Source: an uncultured Ruminococcus sp. (GTDB taxonomy: Bacteria > Bacillota > Clostridia > Oscillospirales > CAG-272). From it: a DNA stretch of 5,361 bases. Position numbers and translations under genes: made by a program. Of the stretch, positions 5,317 through 5,361 are shown one piece after another (within the stretch, counting starts at the first letter, position 1; each line of letters begins with the position of its first letter). The notes beneath the pieces are model-generated. The model searched no databases. It saw only the letters and a list, made by a program, of their open reading frames with translations, and was not told where the DNA came from. Where the stretch lies: contig CADBPA010000101.1 of the NCBI GenBank assembly GCA_902796505.1, positions 1 to 5,361 of the forward strand, read 5' to 3'.

Positions 5317-5361
5317 GGAATCCCATTTGGGAGACCCGGATGGACACAGGCCGCCACAGGC
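5317..5361 (+). other. Start of an outgoing transcript: leader or 5' end of a gene, cut by the window
   Basis: The first transcribed bases include a small hairpin, TCCCA (5321-5325) with TGGGA (5328-5332). GGGAG (5329-5333) lies 6 nt before an ATG at 5340, which would open a frame MDTGRHR up to the edge. I recognise no protein from seven codons. The alternative is a structured leader: GGACACAGG resembles the conserved start of ribosomal protein L10 leaders as I remember it, but only loosely. Confidence 0.3.

Noticed and set aside
5070..5357. A 95-codon minus-strand frame upstream of the ABC gene
   Set aside because: It covers the ABC promoter and phased A-tracts and starts inside the outgoing transcript region; the composition is not protein-like and no family is recognisable.

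Overview
The window looks like chromosomal DNA from an anaerobic, low-to-middle G+C Gram-positive bacterium, most likely a member of the Clostridia, possibly an uncultured gut lineage. The evidence is a reverse-type rubrerythrin (rubredoxin domain first, typical of clostridia), AGGAGG-like ribosome binding sites, and four near-consensus sigma-A promoters, three of them with the TGn extended -10 element common in Firmicutes. I see no insertion sequence, phage gene, tRNA, rRNA or CRISPR array.

Layout, left to right. Bases 1-182 hold two tandem promoters, with an inverted repeat around the first -35 box, in front of a plus-strand gene (183-1430) for a DUF2130 protein. This protein has an N-terminal CxxC knuckle, a long charged coiled coil, and a core that carries a PD-(D/E)XK-like nuclease pattern. 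A 12-bp GAAA-loop hairpin (1446-1473) serves as a two-way terminator between this gene and the convergent minus-strand genes. On the minus strand, read right to left, are an ABC exporter half-transporter (4985-2673), a DUF1854 protein (2673-2134) overlapping it by one base, and a reverse rubrerythrin (2055-1498) with its own strong promoter. Bases 5001-5361 form a divergent intergenic region. It holds the ABC-gene leader with a GC-rich hairpin, the ABC promoter, phased A-tracts, and a strong plus-strand promoter firing out of the right edge.

How the genes work together. The ABC protein and the DUF1854 protein form a translationally coupled pair. DUF1854 proteins are known as companions or fused tails of this type of ABC transporter, some of them in cyanophycin-associated loci, but the substrate is not established and no cyanophycin gene is visible here. 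The ABC protein also has an unusual cytosolic front end, a PH-like beta-rich segment plus a four-cysteine zinc ribbon. This cassette is the least described system in the window. The rubrerythrin is an oxidative-stress gene, and a perfect 7-1-7 palindrome over its -10 box suggests control by a Fur/PerR-type repressor. It has its own promoter but may also receive read-through from the ABC-DUF1854 operon, because I see no terminator between them.
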